This document shows, one piece after another, positions 11,150-23,116 of a DNA stretch of 64,000 nucleotides. The notes below the pieces were generated by a model. The model had not been told where the DNA came from. It saw only the letters and a list, made by a program, of their open reading frames with translations, and made no database searches. The stretch lies in assembly GCF_027887165.1 (NCBI RefSeq), contig NC_077234.1, forward strand, positions 189,077,319 to 189,141,318, in the 5' to 3' direction. Numbering within the stretch: the stretch's first letter is position 1; each line of letters opens with the position of its first letter. This DNA is from Monodelphis domestica (taxonomy: Eukaryota > Chordata > Mammalia > Didelphimorphia > Didelphidae). Made by a program: the position numbers and the translations under genes.

Positions 11150-12330
11150 TGTTCTTCATCTTCACTGTAACCCCCAATACCTCTAATCCTTTCCTGGGCC
11201 ATTACCTCTATACTGACCATACTTTTTTCCCTTCCTGATACCAACCCATTGGTGGATCAATCCAATTATTATTATTCTCAACATTAGACTATTTTGCTCT
11301 TTATCCTATCCCTGATCACATCTTGCAAAACCCCAGCCTTTGATTATTCCCACCATCCACTTCCTTCATTCCTATTCATATGCTACTGAACATAAAATCA
11401 TGTTGATTGGGTCCATTACAAATTTATGCTACATAATTTTAGCTAAGGTTCCCACTGAAGCAAGTGACTACTCTTTCTCAGTCTTCTTTGCTTCATCTTC
11501 ATCAAGGTCATCCCCAAGGATGTCTGTCAAGGGCTTTCTGTCCTGGGCTCTTTACTTTTTTCCCCTCTATATTTTCTTGTTTGGTCATCATTTTAGATAT
11601 CATGAGCTCAACCATCATTTCTATGGAAATGAAAATCAGATCTGTATGTCATGTCCTAATTTTTCTTCTTTTCAATAGACCCATTGCCAAATGTCTTTCT
11701 TATAGGCATCTCAAACTCATTATATCCAAAACCAAACCCATTATCTTTCTCCTCAAATCCCCCTCTAGTCTAAACTTTTACATTACTGTCACAGGCACTA
11801 CCGTCATCGGTCACTGTGACTTTCCATTTTAGTGTCTTCTTCACTTTAATCACTTTCACTCACTCCACATATCCAACCTTTCCGGTCCTGTTTTTACCTT
11901 CACAGCATCTTTCCTATATGCTCTGTTCTCTGTATTCACTACCACTCTAGTATAGTTCTTCATCGCCTCTTTTTGCTGCCACTCTTTTTACTATAATGTA
12001 TTCGGTCTCTGCTCACCTGGCTTATTATTCTTTGAGTTCCTCTGGTTTCAGGCTCAGCTAATATTCTAAAATGAGGTTCTCGGAGCTGTTTTCATAGATG
12101 GATAGAGAAATGCAACTCTTGCAATGGTCCTTCTCATTGATCTCCTTGACTCAAATCCATCCTTCACTCCGTTGCCAAAGTGACTTTCCTAAAGGGCAGG
12201 TTTGAGCATCTCATACACCTTTTTCCTTTACTCAATAAACTCCAGCGACATCTTGTTACTTCCAGGATCAAATATATATACTCTTCTATTCAGCCTTTAA
12301 AGCCTTTCATGGCCTCGTCTCTTCTTACAG
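11150..12330 (+). repeat. L2 LINE 3' region
   Basis: Pyrimidine-rich sequence with the L2 hallmarks 'aggcatctcaaactcattat', 'aaagtgactttcctaaag' and 'tcagcctttaaagcctttc', in the family's normal order. No reverse-transcriptase frame is open. The element resumes at 12591 after a MIR insertion. Confidence 0.65.
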
Positions 12331-12590
12331 GCAATGACAGAGTGCCCCGGATTGAAGTCAGGGAGGCCTTAGTTTGAAATCCAGTCTCAGACTTTGACTA
12401 GCTACGTAACTCTGGCCAAGTCACTTTACCTCCGTTTGCCTTAGTTTTCTCAACTGTAAAATGGCAATAATTAATTACAGCATGTATGTACCTCGCAAAG
12501 TTGTTGTGAGGATTAAATGACATAGTATTGGTAAAAAGTGGTTAGCATAGTACCTGGCACACAGTTAGTCATATATAAATGCTTATTCCC
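12331..12590 (+). repeat. MIR inserted in L2
   Basis: A nearly complete plus-strand MIR: 'agtctcagactttgactagc', 'ccaagtcactttacctccg', 'gttgtgaggattaaatgaca', 'agtacctggcacacagttag'. It splits the L2 copy, so it is the younger of the two. Confidence 0.75.
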
Positions 12591-12895
12591 TCCCCTTTGG
12601 CCAGTCTTCTTACACGTGATTCTCCATATATTCTACATTCCAGCCAGAACAGCCTAATGGCTGGTCCTCAAATATGACTGACATCTTCTCTCCTTATAGC
12701 ATGCATCAGCATGAACTTACTCCATTTGCCTAAAATGCTCTCCCTCTTCACCTCTGATTGCTGGCATCTTTAAGACACAATTCAAAGCCCGCCCTCTATA
12801 GCTCTTTTCCAGATCTAACCTCATACTTCCTTGGACTTTCCATTTATAAGGAGTTCCTTGAGGGTAGAGATCATGTTTTTTTCTTTCTTTTTTGT
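12591..12895 (+). repeat. L2 LINE 3' region, continued
   Basis: 'gcctaaaatgctctccctct', 'acacaattcaaagcccgcc' and 'gttccttgagggtagagatc' are the expected downstream L2 3' end. Confidence 0.65.
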
Positions 12896-12912
12896 ATCAT
12901 AAGAGCTTAAAT

Positions 12913-13077
12913 GGGGGCAGCATGGTGGCTCAGTGGATGGAGAACCAAACCTGGAGATGAAAGATCCTGGGTTCAAATTTGACCTCAGTTACTTCCCGGG
13001 CAAGTCACTTAATCCCCATTGCCTAGCTTTTACCACTCTACTGCCTTGGAACCAATACACAGTATTGATTCTAAGAG
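12913..13077 (+). repeat. tRNA-derived marsupial SINE
   Basis: 'catggtggctcagtggatgg', 'ctgggttcaaatttgacctc', 'ccattgcctagcttttacc'. It lies just 3' of the L2 copy. Confidence 0.85.
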
Positions 13078-13329
13078 GGAATATGAGGGTATAAATGCCT
13101 CCCCCCCAAAAAACCAAAACATCAAGTGCTCAACACAGCAGATGGCAGAAGCCTCTCCAGCTCTGCTCCCTCACCTGATCCTGGCGTTTTTCTTCTCCCC
13201 CTCAGAAGTAGATGGCAATCGAGAGAATTACCTTCTTTTTTAAACTTTTCCCTCCATTGACAAGAGGTAACAGTGCAGAGAGTATTTCCTTACCTTCTGT
13301 CTTCTCATTCTTCTTCTTCATTCTTTCTT

Positions 13330-13480
13330 CTTCTCTGAAACAAGAAATAGCATAGAGAACTACAGCCTATTTCATAGAGCCCTGAGGTATCTTCTCTGCC
13401 TCTCACTACAGAGAGCTACAGCTTCACTTTCATATAACTCTGAGATCTCTTTTTTGACCCTCTTCTCCTATTTGGATAAG
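13330..13480 (+). repeat. Possible diverged tandem duplication
   Basis: Two successive stretches share an order of words: 'agagaactacagcctatttc...gagccctgaggtatcttctc' and 'agagagctacagcttcactttc...aactctgagatctc'. About 70 bp per unit and strongly diverged. Confidence 0.35.
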
Positions 13481-13899
13481 AAATAGATCTTCACCTTGAG
13501 AAACCTCATTCTAGCTTATGGTGAGTAAACAAAATTTCATCTAATACTAGATCTATGCTGACCTGTGATGAGGAAATACATTCATCCCGTAATCATAAAA
13601 TAGTCCTAGTGCTCAGAATCCCCTGGTTCTTAACTTCAAAGTTGTCTAGTATGTCAAACAGAAAAGCAACTGAAATAATCTTAGGCAGGCTTCGCTTTGG
13701 GTAAGTGTACGGTCTCCATGGATGCTTTCTCAGAGGTTAGGTCTTGTGATTACTGCTTTTGTCTTTGCCCTTTTCAATCATTATAACTGTCCAAGTCTGA
13801 TATTTTATATAAAACAGATAAAAAAAAAATACAACACAATTGAGAGTAAAGAAATGAATGAAATAATTTATTAAAATAAAGAAAAAAATTAAGTAAAGA

Positions 13900-14130
13900 A
13901 GGCACTAACAGCTATGGGGACCAGGAAAGGTCTCATTTCCAAGGTGATGCTTGGGCTGAGTCTTAGAGGAAATCAGGGATTCGGAGAGGAAGAAGTGAGG
14001 AGGAAGTACATTCCAGGCATGGAACTGCTCAGCAAAGTCATTGTTGCTTTCTCCGAAGTCTCACAAGTTCTGGAAATCCCAGAATTTTCTCCTCTGCTCT
14101 GAACCTATCTGGGATCCTAATCAGGTCTTT
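13900..14130 (-). repeat. L2 fragment
   Basis: 'atgcttgggctgagtctta' and 'agtacattccaggcatggaa' match the reversed L2 3' region, homologous to part of 48285-51130. Confidence 0.5.
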
Positions 14131-14789
14131 GAACTCACATGTGTATTTTATACATTAGATCTTATATAGATATTTATCTTAGAAGCAAAAAAATCAAAGG
14201 AACATTGCCTCCAAAGGTATCTATTAACATCAGTCAGTTAACAAAATTTTTTTTGATTACCTACTTTTATGCCCAGTACAATTAGTACATGCCTGATGCC
14301 TAGAAGAAATCAAGTGATGGGTTTTAAAAGAACTGGTTAATTTAGTTGGTTTTTCTTTTAATCAACCAAACTGGTTATTGTAAAATTATATCATATAGCT
14401 TCTGATTGATTTTCTTTTATTATTACCTTTGGATTGTTTGTATGAGAATGTGCTTTGTTAGTGTGCAAGTGTGTTTGAAAACAAGCCTATTCTTAAAATA
14501 AGGTTCTTCTATCAACTTTAAATTGATTCCCTAAACACACTTTTACTTTATCTTCCTCAACCCTCCTGTCCAAATTCCCCTCTATGCTGCTTTCCCAAGT
14601 CCCAAAATACAGATTACAGATGTAGGTGAAAATAAGCAACTCAAGGCCTGCTTAATTTCAGAGGAACACAACTATCATTAAAGTTCCAAGGAACTTTGTT
14701 GGTATTCTGGTGCTTTGTTTCTGAAGAGGTCCAACGACATCATGGGGTGATGTCCTGACTTGTGTAGGGAACTGGATTTAAATGAGGCT
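14131..14789. other. Mostly unassigned
   Basis: Around 14715-14785, 'gaagaggtccaacgacatc' resembles a repeat I remember from marsupial and monotreme genomes but cannot name. No gene seen. Confidence 0.3.
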
Positions 14790-14972
14790 GAATGGCAGAA
14801 AGCCATCTTTTAGAAGTCATCTAGCCAACTCTGTCACTTAACAAGTGAGGAAATTGAGACATAGAAAAATGAAGCCATTTGTCCAAGATCCCACAGAAGC
14901 CAAGCGGCAGAAATAAGACTCAATCTCAGGGTTTCTTTCCACTGTACCCTCCTAAGATGGTAAGAAATGAGA
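14790..14972 (-). repeat. MIR-like remnant
   Basis: 'aacaagtgaggaaattgaga' and 'ttgtccaagatcccacagaa' match reversed MIR. Confidence 0.55.
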
Positions 14973-15069
14973 GAAAGAACAGAGAAAACTTTACCAAAAA
15001 TAGATTTTAAAACCCATTTGGAAATCTGATCTGAATTGTATAATCTCTGGCATTGAAAACCATAAAAAG

Positions 15070-15235
15070 GCTTGCTTCGGGTTTTGAGTTGGGGAGTCAG
15101 AGGACCCAGTTTCAAATCCCACCTATGACATTTATTACCTGTGTAACTAATGAGTAAATCACTTAAACTCCCTAAATCCCAGTTTCCCCATCTACAAAAT
15201 GTTGGGATCAAACTTGATGAGCTCTAAAATTATCT
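15070..15235 (+). repeat. MIR-like remnant
   Basis: 'gagtcagaggacccagtttc', 'cccagtttccccatctacaa' match plus-strand MIR. Confidence 0.55.
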
Positions 15236-16136
15236 ATATATATATGATCTCATGAAATAAAATTATTGATCTAAGGATACAATAAGAGCTAGTTATCTCA
15301 TCATACATGCAAACATTTAGGCTAATTCTAATAAACGAACTTTTGGAAAGTGCTCAGTAGTCACTGTTCTCTTTATTTCCCTCCATTTATTCTACAGTCC
15401 AGTGACCTTGGCCTATTTGCGGTGGATTTGAAGTTCTACATCTTTAAAAGCCACAACTCCAGCTCAAATTGGATTTGTGGTTTGAGTTTAATAATGAAAT
15501 AGCTGGTCTAGACATTTCTTTTCTAACAATTAATGACAAACACTAACTTAAGAAGTGGAAAGGGCTGGCACACTACTTAAGCCGAGCCTTTTTGAGTTGG
15601 TGCACCCTGGTGGGGAAACTACAGTGATAGGATCTGACCTCACAATTTAGAAATTACTCAATTACTCAAGGGTTAAAGCAGATCTTGACATGATTGACTG
15701 GCACAACCCAAACCCACAAAATCCAGATTTATATTAGAAAATAGCTTTTAATATTTAAAAATAACTTTTTGGTGAGGGAAAGAGTACATTAACTAGAGAC
15801 AACATATTACAAACAAAAAAGGAATTACAAAGAAAACCAGGGTAAAAATATCATCAAAGAAATGTACAAGAGAAAAATAGTTGGGTGGATTGTCAGACAG
15901 TAGTGAAGCAGAACTGTTTGGCCAGGTTGTGGGATCATGATGTTAAGACATCCCCAGAAAGGTTCCTTGCCTATGGAGTAGACATAGACAAGAGTTACAC
16001 AGAACAGTAAGGCAAGAATGGATAAAAATCTGTATCACTAGAATCAATAAAGACATGGCTAGCACAGTAGCCATGGGAATGGGGATCACATCTATGATTT
16101 CTTTGGTATTTATAAATAACAATTCAGTGGTTTTAA
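15236..16136. other. Unassigned stretch
   Basis: No recognised family or exon. Confidence 0.3.
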
Positions 16137-16372
16137 TCATGTCTGATTCTTTGTAACTCCATTTGGGATTTTCTTGGCAAAGATTCTGGAGTGGTTTACT
16201 ATTTCCTTTTCTAGCCCATTTTATAGATAAGGAAACTGAGGCCAATAGGGTGAAGTGACTTGTCCAGGGTCAGTTGCACAGCTAGTAAGTGTCTGAGGTC
16301 AGATTTGAATTCAGTTCTTCCTGACTCCAGGTCTGGCACTCTATCCACTGCACCACTTAAATAACCTTCATT
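16137..16372 (-). repeat. Marsupial CORE-SINE (MAR1/MIR-like)
   Basis: Reversed order of 'catgtctgattctttgtaac', 'gggattttcttggcaaag', 'gtgacttgtccagggtcag', 'cactctatccactgcaccac'. Full-length type; the same family occurs at 21184, 26160, 45982 and 55028. Confidence 0.75.
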
Positions 16373-16619
16373 GCTATAGTGAACTCCAAAATGAGGAAAG
16401 CCCTTCTACCAATTCAGGTTAGTGCCTTCTCAGCAACTTTTAGTCTTAGACAGGTTCCTAGAATATTGAGCAGTTAAGTGACTTGCCCAAGGTGACTGAA
16501 CTTGTATATATCAAAAGTGGGACTTGTACTCAAGTCTTTCTGAGATCTCTCACTGTATTTATGAATAAAGCCCCAGAGGCACATGATAAGAACTTAATAA
16601 TGCCTTTTCTTTCTTTCAT

Positions 16620-16985
16620 TATTCAAACTAATAACAACTAATATTTAAGTGCCTCCTATGTGCTAGGCACTGTGCACACAGAATACAGAACCATTGGATA
16701 TAAGAGCAATGGGTATAGTAAATACAAGACAGTAGGAGATACTAGAATTGTAAATAGTAAAATATATATTTATTAAGAGTAAATATTTACACCCCCCTTT
16801 CCTTTAAAAATAGAAATAGCCTGCTAAGCAGAGGGAGATATTTGAAAAGGTGATATATATAAAAAAAAAGATTTCAATTAGAGAGATTACAAAATAAATA
16901 GAATAGAATGAAAATGAGATTTCTTGAATAAGCATTCATCAATTGCTTACCAAGTGCCAGTCACTGTGATAAACATTGGAAAATC
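16620..16985 (-). repeat. L2/MIR tail fragments
   Basis: Two separate short matches: 'gtgcctcctatgtgctaggc' near 16650 and 'accaagtgccagtcactgtg' near 16950, with unassigned AT-rich DNA between. Confidence 0.45.
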
Positions 16986-17124
16986 ACAAAGGTTGCTACA
17001 ATCCCAAGGCTGGAGCCATTCCAATCTCCTTTGCCAAAAAGAAGGAAAGAGAGACCAATAGCAGAAACAACAACAGGGTCATGCACCGGTGGGCCATGTG
17101 GCCCCATTGGGACTATCTTAAAGT

Positions 17125-17259
17125 CTGGAGCTACAGGCCTCAGACACTTCCCAGCTGGGTGAGCCTGGGCAATTCACTCACCTCCATTGCTTAGCCCTTA
17201 CCACTCTTCTGCCTTGGACCCAATGCTTAGTACTGATTCTAAAACAGAAGGTGAAGGCG
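17125..17259 (+). repeat. tRNA-derived marsupial SINE, 3' part
   Basis: 'cctcagacacttcccagctg', 'ccattgcttagcccttacc', 'ttctgccttggacccaatgc'. The tRNA-like head is lost or degraded. Its 3' end abuts the tail of the ferritin pseudogene. Confidence 0.75.
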
Positions 17260-17260
17260 T

Positions 17261-18000
17261 TTTGTTGTTGTTGTTTTTCTTGTGGCACCCCACTAAGGGC
17301 AAGCTAATGAGCTTTACTTGGGGGCACTGCGCCCCTTTGTTTAAGCCCCCCTAGTCGGCATGCAGGCTCAGTCTCTCCAACAGGCACTCGCCCAGGCCGC
17401 CCTGGCTTTGCACAGGACCCAGGGAGGTCAGGTGGTCACCAGACGCTTCAGCGCCTTCCCCTCCCCCTCCTTCCAGGAAGTCGCAGAGGTGAGGGTCCCC
17501 CTGGCTGGAAGCCAAGGTGTGCACGTTTCAGGCGGGTCTGGTTCAGGCCCCTTTCCAGGTTGGGGGCGGACTCAATGGCATCTCTGCCGCCGCCCCACTC
17601 GCCTGGGGCAGGTCTCAGCACAGCTTGGAGGTGCACGCGGCCTCCGCGTTGGTTCTGGAGGCGGAGGAGGCGCTCGGTAGCCTCATGCTTCTCCCGGGAC
17701 TGTTCCTGGAAAAAAGCTCGACATATTGGCCAGGGCGACATTGTCCCTGTCGAAATAGAAACCCAGGGACAAGTGGGTGTAGGAGGCCTGCAGGAAGAGT
17801 TGGCCAGGCGGTTGACAGCGGCCTTGGCCTCAGGGGAGTAGTTCTAGGACGAGGAGCTCATGGCATCGGCGGTAGAGAGGGAGTTGGTCCCGGATGCTGG
17901 TGACGGCTGGAGCTCCAGGGGATGATGGGCTGCAGGAAGATGAGAGGTTCCGTCCAAACACTGCCGAAGCAAGAACCTCCCGCCAAAGGCTTAGTCCTTG
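17261..18000 (-). pseudogene. FTL: Processed ferritin light-chain pseudogene
   Basis: On the minus strand the frame runs from ATG at 17861 to TAG at 17351. It starts MSSSS, stop, [15 protein letters not shown], matching the ferritin light-chain N-terminus. It continues with [11 protein letters not shown]-like and [18 protein letters not shown] (the 'ERLLKMQNQRGGRA' helix-C motif), and ends GGLGECLLERLSLHAD, matching the ferritin L C-terminus GLGEYLFERLTLKHD. It is about 511 bp instead of the usual 528, with an early stop and several frameshifts. There are no introns; the 5' leader keeps an iron-responsive element and an A-rich tail lies at 17261-17279, so it is a retrocopy. The GC content is far above the surroundings. 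Light chain rather than heavy chain is favoured by the C-terminus and by the CAGTGT loop of the IRE. It is not expected to make ferritin. Confidence 0.9.
17944..17975 (-). promoter_or_regulatory. Fossil iron-responsive element in the ferritin pseudogene leader
   Basis: On the minus strand 'ttgcttcggcagtgtttgg' carries the unpaired C, the CAGTGT apical loop (complement at 17958-17963) and the 'acggaac' lower stem of the ferritin L IRE. Two bases just 5' of the loop differ from the form I remember (GG instead of AA), which would alter the upper stem. In a live ferritin mRNA this element binds IRP1/IRP2. Confidence 0.8.
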
Positions 18001-18234
18001 CTTCCTTGGTTGGTCCCAACCATGGAGAAAACCCCATCTTACTTTGGCTGGTACGAGTGACTTTTGAATACAAGAGGGGATAAAATCACAGAGCTGGTAA
18101 AAAAAAAAATTCAAATCTTTTCTTGCCATCATGGTGCCTGAACACTCTTTCTCTATTCCATGTTGTTTGGAAAAGACTAATTTACAAAACTCCTAACTGT
18201 GCGGATATATGCTCTGCAGATCACATAAGAAGTG

Positions 18235-18405
18235 GTAATGTGGTGAGATTAAGAGTATTGGATTTAGAATCAGAAGTCCTGGGTTCAAATATTGATTAAG
18301 CTACTTCCTACCTACGTGATTTTGGACAAGGAAGTTGACCTCTTAGGCCTCCATTTCTTCCTTTCTAAAAGGAGAGTTAGGCACCTCCTACCCTGAATGA
18401 TTGAT
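18235..18405 (+). repeat. MIR
   Basis: 'ttggatttagaatcagaag', 'gtcctgggttcaaatattg', 'ctacttcctacctacgtgat' are plus-strand MIR core. Confidence 0.65.
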
Positions 18406-18646
18406 TGTTCTGTGCCCCATAATGACACTGTCACATTTCATTTAGATCCTTCAGAAGGTTAAATGGTGTGAGCAGCACTAGTGATGGCACTGGAGAAAAT
18501 ACAAAGTGCAGATTGGACAAAAGGAAAACCAGTCATTGCTGCATAGCACAATACAAACATCTCATGTATTGAGGAGCCCTAATTGTACCACAAACTGCTA
18601 GAAGTGATGTGACTTGAACTACTCGTCATCATAAAAATACTAATAC

Positions 18647-19316
18647 TGATGTGGGCAATGCTAATTGGGTCTCATCCAAAGAATGGATTGACAGCTCAGA
18701 CTGACTCCATGGCAAGGGATCAAGCTTTGTTATAGGAAAATATAGTAGAATAGTTAGTAAGAGAAGAAGCAGGTAAGTGAGTGAGGTAAGGATAGAGTGG
18801 TAAGTAAAGTGAGTAGGAAATCTCAGTAAGGCTTTTTATCTTGATTAATTACTAAGGAAGGGTCCATTTGTTTGGGCAGTTGTTGCCCTGTTTGTTTCTA
18901 AGGAACCCATGTTGCACTTTGGTCTTCATGGTTTTACCCATAATTCACTCTGCTCGCTCACTGGATATGAGGGAAGCAAACCACAATGTAAATGAGATGC
19001 TAATGATATGTTAAATATGCCAGAGCAACTTTTGGTCAACTTTTGCTCTTTTCTATGCAGACTCTAAGGAAAGCCGTGAGTGTGGAAATCAAGCATTGTT
19101 TGAACCTATGTGACTGGGGAACTGAGTCACCTGTACTTGCTAACATAGGTTATATCTAAGGATTGATGTGAGTTGTTTTACCATGATTGTAAAAATAAGC
19201 AAGCCATATGTCTTATCTGAAAACTGACCCCATTCTAATCTGCTAGTGACTTTCCATGTTCTTTTGATGGTTTACAGCCAATTGGCCAGGTTTATGGGAT
19301 ATTGCAGCCCACATCA
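18647..19316 (-). mobile_element. Solo LTR, class I ERV-like (family B)
   Basis: 670 bp with perfect 10-bp inverted ends (TGATGTGGGC at the 18647 end, GCCCACATCA at the 19316 end) and near-matching 4-bp flanks ATAC and GTAC, suggesting an older insertion. On the minus strand a 'tatttaac' TATA-like motif and an 'ataaaaagcc' poly(A)-like motif occur in the expected order, so minus is the likely orientation. No internal region. Confidence 0.65.
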
Positions 19317-20284
19317 GTACTGCCCATGCTGCCGTTTGATTATGATCCCACACGTTTCCATTCTACCAACATCCTGCATTGAACTTTAGTGATTTTCCAG
19401 GATTTGAATTTAGTTTCTGGTTTGCTTGCTCAATTTCCTACTGGAGGTAAATTAACTCTATTCATTTCTGAATCTGATGTCTAGTCTAATGGTTCTCTTC
19501 CCTGTAAATACTACAGGCATAGGGGGCATGTGATTACTCCATGTATTATGCATAATTTATGCAAAGAAAATATGAAGTGATTTCCATAGGGAGATACTGG
19601 CAGCTGAGAGGAGGGCAGGAAGAATTTGGAAAGGTTTTATTTTTTAACAAATATTTCACCAAAGTAACTGACAATGTGACAGAAATTTATTGGCCGAGAC
19701 ACCAAAAAATAAAGTCTCCAAGCCAAAAAGAGATAATAGGTTTATTGAGAGAGAGGCAGTCTCACAATAAAGCCAGACTCTGGTCAAGACCAAAGACCCT
19801 GAGCCTTGTGAGTGGCTTCCCTATATTACCCAAAGTTGTATTAATTTTTCAGATATATTTATAGTTACCCAAGAATCCAAAAAAATCAGCAAAAACATAG
19901 AATAAAGAAGAAAAATCAGATAGTACCTGAGTGAGTTTGAATGATAACTTCACATAATATATCACAGGGTGGAGAAATGTCAGAAAACTTTATGCCTGCT
20001 GTATGATTTATCTTGGAAATGATCTTTTCAGAATTAAGTGATTATTTTTTTTAGAAATACTTAATACTTGCAATTGAATAAACTTATTCAGTTCCAACAG
20101 GACTTAACTACCAAAAAATGCTTCAGATAGAATCATATATGATTGAGATACAGAAAATACTTCAGATAGAATTCTATCTTGATTATTTTTAGAAAAGTTA
20201 AAGAATCATGATCACAAAATAACTAAATTGTAAAAAAACGCCATTATTGATATAATCATGAGGAGGGTAGGGGATTTCACATTC
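19317..20284. other. Unassigned stretch
   Basis: No clear repeat or exon. An open frame at 19559-19864 has no recognisable domain. Confidence 0.3.
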
Positions 20285-20500
20285 ACAAGAGCATGTTATA
20301 GTGGAAAGAATACTGGATTTAAGAGTCGGGGAACCTGGGTTTGAATCCTGGCTTTGTTACCTACTATTTATGTGACCTTAGATATGTTATCTATTTAACT
20401 TCTCTAGGTCTCAGGTTATTTGTAAAATGAAGAATTTTACTTTCTGAGGCCTCTTAGCCAGCCCCAATTCTCTATCATCAATGTATATTAAATATTTCTT
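20285..20500 (+). repeat. MIR-like SINE
   Basis: 'tagtggaaagaatactggat', 'gaacctgggtttgaatcctg', 'tctctaggtctcaggttatt'. Confidence 0.6.
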
Positions 20501-20519
20501 TTCCAAGAAAATTTTGTAT

Positions 20520-20705
20520 ATCAATTGATCAACAAGGCTTTATTAAGCCTTTACTATGTGCCAGGCACCGTGTCAAGTCACTCAGTCAGTGAATCAATTT
20601 AGCATTTATTAAATAGTTACTATTATGTGCCAAGTACTAGGTATGCTACAGGCAAAAAAAAAAAAGTCACTGCCTCTAAGAAGTCACAGTCTAACCAGGG
20701 AGACA
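20520..20705 (-). repeat. L2/MIR 3' tails
   Basis: 'actatgtgccaggcaccgtg' and a second overlapping 'tattatgtgccaagtactag' indicate two reversed tails side by side. Confidence 0.6.
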
Positions 20706-20814
20706 ATATCCAGACAACTTTAAACTAGGAAGATAAATAGAGGATAAATTGGAGGGTAGTTCTCATAGGAAGGAAAATGGAGTCATGAAAAGAGCATGAC
20801 TAAAACGATTGAAT

Positions 20815-21030
20815 AAAAACACTGACTGTGCTAGACACGGTGCTAGGCACTTTACAAATATTATCTCATTTGATCCTTGCTATTATTATCTTCATTTTAC
20901 ACTAGAGGCAAACAGAAGTTAACATTACCCAGGGTCACACAATTACTGGTTGTCTGAGGTTATATTTGAACTCGGGCATGCCTGACTCCAGACCCAGCAT
21001 GCTATCCACGGCAACACCTCCCTGCTTCTA
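20815..21030 (-). repeat. MIR
   Basis: 'ctagacacggtgctaggcac', 'tacccagggtcacacaatta', 'catgcctgactccagaccca' in reversed order. Confidence 0.65.
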
Positions 21031-21183
21031 ATTACTAAATTTGGACTAAAATCCAAGTAGAATGTTGTCCTTGACCTATACTTTTGCTCTTAAGTCTAAT
21101 TTTTCTCCACTTCTCTGTCCAGTAGCATATTTTCAAAGAAATTCTCTTTTTAATATAAATCTCACAACCAATCTTTTTTTGGA

Positions 21184-21445
21184 AGCAAAACATTTCTGTT
21201 ATTCAGTCACATTTGACTCTTCATGACCCTGTTTGGAGTTTTCTTGGCATAGATACTGGAGTGATTTGCTAGTTCCTTCTCCATCCTATTTTACAGATGA
21301 AGAAACTGAGGCAAACAGAGTTAAGTGATTTGCCCAGGGTCACACAACTAATAAGGCCAGTAAGTAACTGAGGCCATATTGAAGTCAGGAAGAAGAGTTT
21401 TTGTGACCCCAAGTCACTCTATCCATTGTACCACCTAGCTGCCAG
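21184..21445 (-). repeat. Marsupial CORE-SINE (MAR1/MIR-like)
   Basis: 'ttcagtcacatttgactctt', 'ttttcttggcatagatactg', 'gcccagggtcacacaactaa', 'ccattgtaccacctagctgc'. Confidence 0.8.
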
Positions 21446-22285
21446 GAAAAAAAAAAAGCCTCTGCAAACCAGTTAATAAAAATGATTTACATGCATACTA
21501 TAGTAAAGGTAATTCCTTTTAAGATTGTGTTTCAAAGTTCACATACTTTGTATGTGAGTTTTTGTAAATAGATGGACCTCTGAGGTCAGTCAGTGAAGAT
21601 GTGAAAACTATTGCTCTACCTCTGGTTATAGCAAGACTTAAGCAAAGATTCCTATGGTAAAATCTATTCCTTTTGGCCACCAGCCAAGGGAAGCAAGAGA
21701 AAAAAACTTTCCAGAAAAGCTTCAGTATTGCTGATCTCCCAAAGAGGCTTCATTTGGCAAAGGGGAGAGGGGAGGAGGTGAAAGGGGGCAGCTCAGAGCA
21801 AGTTCAAAGGAATCCAGAAAAACGGAGAAACAGAACTGAATGGGTTCTTACTTGGAGGCAAAACCCAAAGACCCATCCATGAAGGGGCTAAGACAATATC
21901 TTGCAGCAATTGCCTCGGGTTCCTCACTGTTAGGGTTGAACCTAATAATACTAGCACACGACCCCCCCACCCCACCCCCCATTGAACAGTTCATAAAAGA
22001 AGGGTTAATTTGACCTAGCAGCAAATATGCAATTAGGATACAATGGCATTTACTGTCTTCCTCCTCCCCATCTCCCTATGTTATTCAGGCATCCACCATA
22101 TTGGAGGGGCCCCAGCTTCCCATGGGAAGCTATTATTTAAGGGATCAGGAAGCGACCTCAAGGGAGGTAGGAGTCAGTCAGGTCCCTGATTGGGAGAACT
22201 AACAATACCTATTTCAGGAAAATGGAAAATCCTGGTCCTAATACATTTACCCAAGCCAAGCTACCACCCCCCTCCCTGATTCATT
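21446..22285. other. Unassigned stretch
   Basis: No gene seen. 21900-22230 has some LTR-like features ('tattatttaaggg', C-rich run at 21961-21980), but no terminal motifs or flanking duplication could be fixed. Confidence 0.3.
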
Positions 22286-22415
22286 GCCCATCTTTCTTTT
22301 TTTTTTTGCCATTTTAAAATTTTTTATTTTAGTTTACCAATTAAATATAATAACAAATTTCCACATAAGTTTTCTTAAGTTATATAATCCAAACTATCTC
22401 TTTTCTCCTTCCCTC

Positions 22416-23072
22416 TGTGAAATTGAGATTAGCTCCACCCTACTTATTCTTTAGAATTTTAGCCACCAGGAATGTATACACCCCACTTAAGGATTTAGTG
22501 TGGGAGGAGGAAGGTCTATGGCCCACATATACTAGCAAGTGACAAATCAGAAACAATTGACTGCCCCCCTGGGCAGTCCAGAGCCAAGTTTAAGCCACCA
22601 TTGGTACACATTAAGGTGGAAGGAAGGCAAAGGAAGTGATGCAAAGTGATTGCCTTTAAATTTCATGGTCACTTCCTGTGAGGACTTGGAACTTGACTGT
22701 GGAGGAGCCTGGTCTTGAAATCTCAGACTGCTTCCTTTTGGACTGTCACGTGGTGAGTGAAAAGACTGACTCCCTTTCCTTGGCTTTTCTGGAGGCACCA
22801 GCCGCTGGAGAGGCCCCTCATCTTGGAGGAGGCCTTGATGGCTGGAAGCCATGTTCAATTTAATCATCTGGGCCACCCCCTTGCTGGGGCCTCTGAATTC
22901 CTGCTTGATTCAGAACAGTTCAGAGCAGCTATCTCTCTCTCTCTCTCTCTCTCTGACTCCGTCTCTTCCTCCCTCCCTCCATCTCTCTGTCTCTGTTTCT
23001 GTCTGTCTCTTCCTCCCTCCCTCCATCTCTCTGTTTCTGTCTCTGTCTCTGTCTCTACCTCTCTCTCTCTCA

Positions 23073-23116
<44 letters not shown>

